Source: Candidatus Methanomethylophilaceae archaeon (GTDB lineage: Archaea > Thermoplasmatota > Thermoplasmata > Methanomassiliicoccales > Methanomethylophilaceae). From it: a stretch of 7,001 nucleotides of DNA. The stretch is taken from NCBI GenBank assembly GCA_023230065.1, contig JALNYB010000066.1, positions 1 to 7,001 on the forward strand, given 5' to 3'. A program made the translations under genes and the position numbers. Shown here piece by piece: positions 5,733 to 7,001 of the stretch; position 1 is the first letter of the stretch, and each line of letters starts with the position of its first letter. Below the pieces are notes generated by a model. It saw only the letters and a program-made list of their open reading frames with translations, made no database searches and had not been told where the DNA came from.

Positions 5733-6649
5733 CGTCTCATCGAAGCGTACGCGCGTACTTCTGCAATCTCCATTTGAAGTCTGGCTTCAGTGTTGCGTAG
5801 TTCTTGCATACCTCTATCAAAATATTGTTTAGATATTACATCAGCTCTTCTTGAAATAGCTGAATAACAAGGACGGCACACGTAGACAGATTCGAAGTTC
5901 TCAGGAGCTGATTTCTGAATGTCATCTTGTCCTGTCCTCATAAAAGGAGTGATCTCGCTGGACATGGTTATGAAATGTATCCCTTCACCGGTCGTAGACC
6001 TTCCACAGATCCAGCATTTTGCCGTTTTGGAATAGGCTTTAATGAGGTTCATATCATTCCCCACGTCCTCTCCGGTCTGTTTGCGGTAGTTGTATGCGTT
6101 CTGTAACATCTCCGCTGCTTTTTTGGGATCTGTAAGGACGACGGCAGATGCTAAAGTCTCATAACCTAGAGCTTGGATACTGAGACTTTCTCTGATACCC
6201 GTTATGCTTACGTCGTTAGAGATCAATTCATTAAGTTTAAGGCCGTCATTTCCAATCTGCATCTGGAATTTTTGTGCGAGTTGCAGAAGTTTATTTCCTT
6301 TGTCTTCTCTGACATTGGAATTTCCATTCATTGCGAATATTCTTATACGTTCGGCTGTGAGTCTAAGTTCTACGGCGAATTTCTTTGATTCGATGCTTGT
6401 CAGTCCGAATTCGAATTCTCCTATGTTTGTTGCTTCGAGTCTGCTTGCCAAGAATTCTAGGCGATCTGCAGAGTCAGGATCGGAATACACATCTATTATT
6501 GCAATGTATATGTTTGCGATCTCTGCGTTCTTTCCGTCTTTTTCCACGGATTTCTGGAAGTTAGATTTTGCTTTGGCAAACTCTTTGCGTTTGATAAGGT
6601 CTATACCTTGATCGAACAGTTCGTCTCCTGATTTGAATATCAACGCCAT
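5729..6649 (-). CDS. TPR-like helical protein with split CxxC/CxxC zinc site (306 aa), first gene of the operon
   Basis: The N-terminus (about 8-55) resembles a tetratricopeptide unit: DELFDQGIDLIKRKEFAKAK followed by a second amphipathic helix. More helical sequence runs to about residue 205, including another TPR-like stretch at 165-190. A metal site follows, C212-x2-C215 and C258-x2-C261 (KCWICGR and VCRPCYS), the two pairs held about 42 residues apart around an aromatic/His segment (H225). The last 35 residues form a charged amphipathic helix. No membrane segment is present. The family is not one I can name. As first gene of the operon it has the 5' promoter region; the ATG at 6649 has a short GTGAG element 3 nt upstream. 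It overlaps the next gene by 4 nt. TPR-like repeats suggest a protein-binding adaptor; this is inference. Confidence 0.75.
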   Translation of the reverse strand: MALIFKSGDELFDQGIDLIKRKEFAKAKSNFQKSVEKDGKNAEIANIYIAIIDVYSDPDSADRLEFLASRLEATNIGEFEFGLTSIESKKFAVELRLTAERIRIFAMNGNSNVREDKGNKLLQLAQKFQMQIGNDGLKLNELISNDVSITGIRESLSIQALGYETLASAVVLTDPKKAAEMLQNAYNYRKQTGEDVGNDMNLIKAYSKTAKCWICGRSTTGEGIHFITMSSEITPFMRTGQDDIQKSAPENFESVYVCRPCYSAISRRADVISKQYFDRGMQELRNTEARLQMEIAEVRAYASMRR

Positions 6650-6685
6650 GTTCTCACTTTCTGTGCCGGTGCATGTGGTTTAGGG

Positions 6686-6700
6686 GATATATCTTTCTTT
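6686..6700 (-). promoter_or_regulatory. Candidate BRE/TATA element for the five-gene operon
   Basis: On the minus strand AAAGAAAGATATATC combines a purine-rich BRE-like part with a TATA-like part. A start 24-27 bp downstream would be near 6662-6665, giving a 13-16 nt leader that includes the GTGAG element. A second candidate lies further up at 6739-6757 (TTTTATACAATTAATATACG on the minus strand) and would give a leader of about 65-80 nt. Confidence 0.4.
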
Positions 6701-6808
6701 GTTGTTAGAGTAGTTGTTTGAACTCATCTCGTTTCTTCGTATATTAATTGTATAAAATCACTAATGTAGGCGTGCATCCTGTCAATAACAGTTTTAAGAT
6801 TTATTTCT

Positions 6809-6826
6809 ATTAGACATTTGTCTAAT
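6809..6826. promoter_or_regulatory. Perfect 18-bp palindromic operator-like site
   Basis: ATTAGACA-TT-TGTCTAAT is a perfect 8-bp inverted repeat around TT. It lies in the intergenic region shared by the divergent operon and the glutamine synthetase-like gene, with its right edge about 42 bp upstream of the latter's TATA box. The form is that of a binding site for a dimeric helix-turn-helix regulator. It does not match the NrpR nitrogen-repressor operators known from other methanogens (GGAA-N6-TTCC, TACC-N6-GGTA). Confidence 0.55.
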
Positions 6827-6862
6827 CAGATTGATTATTTACGAACATTTAGTAAGCTTATT

Positions 6863-6877
6863 CGAAAACTATATTAA
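6863..6877 (+). promoter_or_regulatory. BRE/TATA promoter of the glutamine synthetase-like gene
   Basis: CGAAAA (6863-6868) is a good BRE and CTATATTAA (6869-6877) a good TATA box. The expected transcription start, 24-27 bp downstream of the TATA centre, is about 6896-6900, directly before the ATG at 6901. No ribosome binding site precedes this ATG, so a leaderless mRNA is predicted. Confidence 0.65.
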
Positions 6878-6900
6878 TACGTAAGTCTCAATACCTTTCT

Positions 6901-7001
6901 ATGAGCAACAGCAGATTCAGAGCAGTCGAAGAAGCATTTCGCAAGGAACCTGTGATCGTAGCACCGCCGGCGCCTGCAACATCTGATTATTATGGATGTA
7001 A
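6901..7001 (+). CDS. glnN: N-terminus of a probable type III glutamine synthetase, cut by the window edge
   Basis: Thirty-three codons are visible, beginning MSNSRFRAVEEAFRKEPV and ending in TSDYYGC. The pattern RFxAxxEAxxRxPV, then a Pro-rich stretch, then SDYYG resembles the start of GlnN-type (GSIII) glutamine synthetases, large enzymes of about 700 residues that make glutamine from glutamate, ammonia and ATP. The catalytic domain is outside the window, so the call rests on the N-terminal pattern alone. The segment is visibly more GC-rich than the surrounding spacer, as expected of coding DNA. The ATG is supported by the promoter placed for a leaderless transcript. It is transcribed away from the five-gene operon, with a palindromic operator-like site in the shared spacer. 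Confidence 0.55.
   Translation, partial: MSNSRFRAVEEAFRKEPVIVAPPAPATSDYYGC

Noticed and set aside
6204..6611. Plus-strand 135-codon frame opposite the 306-aa gene
   Set aside because: It is an antisense shadow; its Ser/Leu-rich composition mirrors the Glu/Lys-rich helices of the real protein.
1..7001. tRNA, rRNA, CRISPR array, insertion sequence or attachment site
   Set aside because: No cloverleaf with a T-loop, no regularly spaced direct repeats, no transposase or integrase motif and no target-site duplications were seen in a read of both strands.

Overview
The window reads as archaeal chromosome, most likely from a gut or rumen methanogen of the Methanomassiliicoccales (Thermoplasmatota). 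This is an inference. What the sequence shows is AT-rich intergenic DNA with BRE/TATA-like elements at archaeal distances from starts, AGGTGG/GGAGTGA-type ribosome binding sites, and one gene whose TATA box sits so close to its ATG that its mRNA should be leaderless. No convincing bacterial -35/-10 pairs were found. The protein families alone would also fit a Firmicute, so the assignment is moderate. No rRNA, tRNA, CRISPR array or transposase is visible.

Layout from left to right. (1) 1-94, minus strand: a possible 5' end of a hydrophilic protein running off the window, preceded by a good TATA box. (2) 265-1023, plus: an EFR1-type flavodoxin/2x[4Fe-4S] ferredoxin fusion. (3) 1283-1747, minus: a TspO/MBR five-helix membrane protein. 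(4) 1748-2136: a gene-poor AT-rich stretch holding the tspO promoter, operator-like palindromes and, at its right end, the terminator of the next operon. (5) 2137-6649, minus: a tightly packed five-gene operon. (6) 6650-6900: a divergent intergenic region with a perfect 18-bp palindrome. (7) 6901-7001, plus: the first 33 codons of what looks like a type III glutamine synthetase.

The operon is the centre of interest. In transcription order it encodes a helical, TPR-like protein with a split CxxC/CxxC metal site (306 aa); a large protein with an N-terminal TFIIB-type zinc ribbon (516 aa); a small four-helix membrane protein (121 aa); a coiled-coil protein with an IPGYRGYK motif (178 aa); and an SPFH-domain protein of the YdjI type with two C-terminal zinc ribbons (374 aa). 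Gaps are a 4-nt overlap, 12 nt, 0 nt and 5 nt, and a hairpin plus U-tract terminator lies just past the last stop. The parts list parallels the Bacillus subtilis ydjFGHI envelope-stress operon (PspA, zinc-ribbon YdjG, membrane protein YdjH, SPFH protein YdjI). Here the coiled-coil protein takes the position of PspA, and a TPR/zinc protein is added at the front. I infer a membrane-associated stress or scaffold complex in which the small membrane protein is the anchor. No biochemical function can be read from the sequence.
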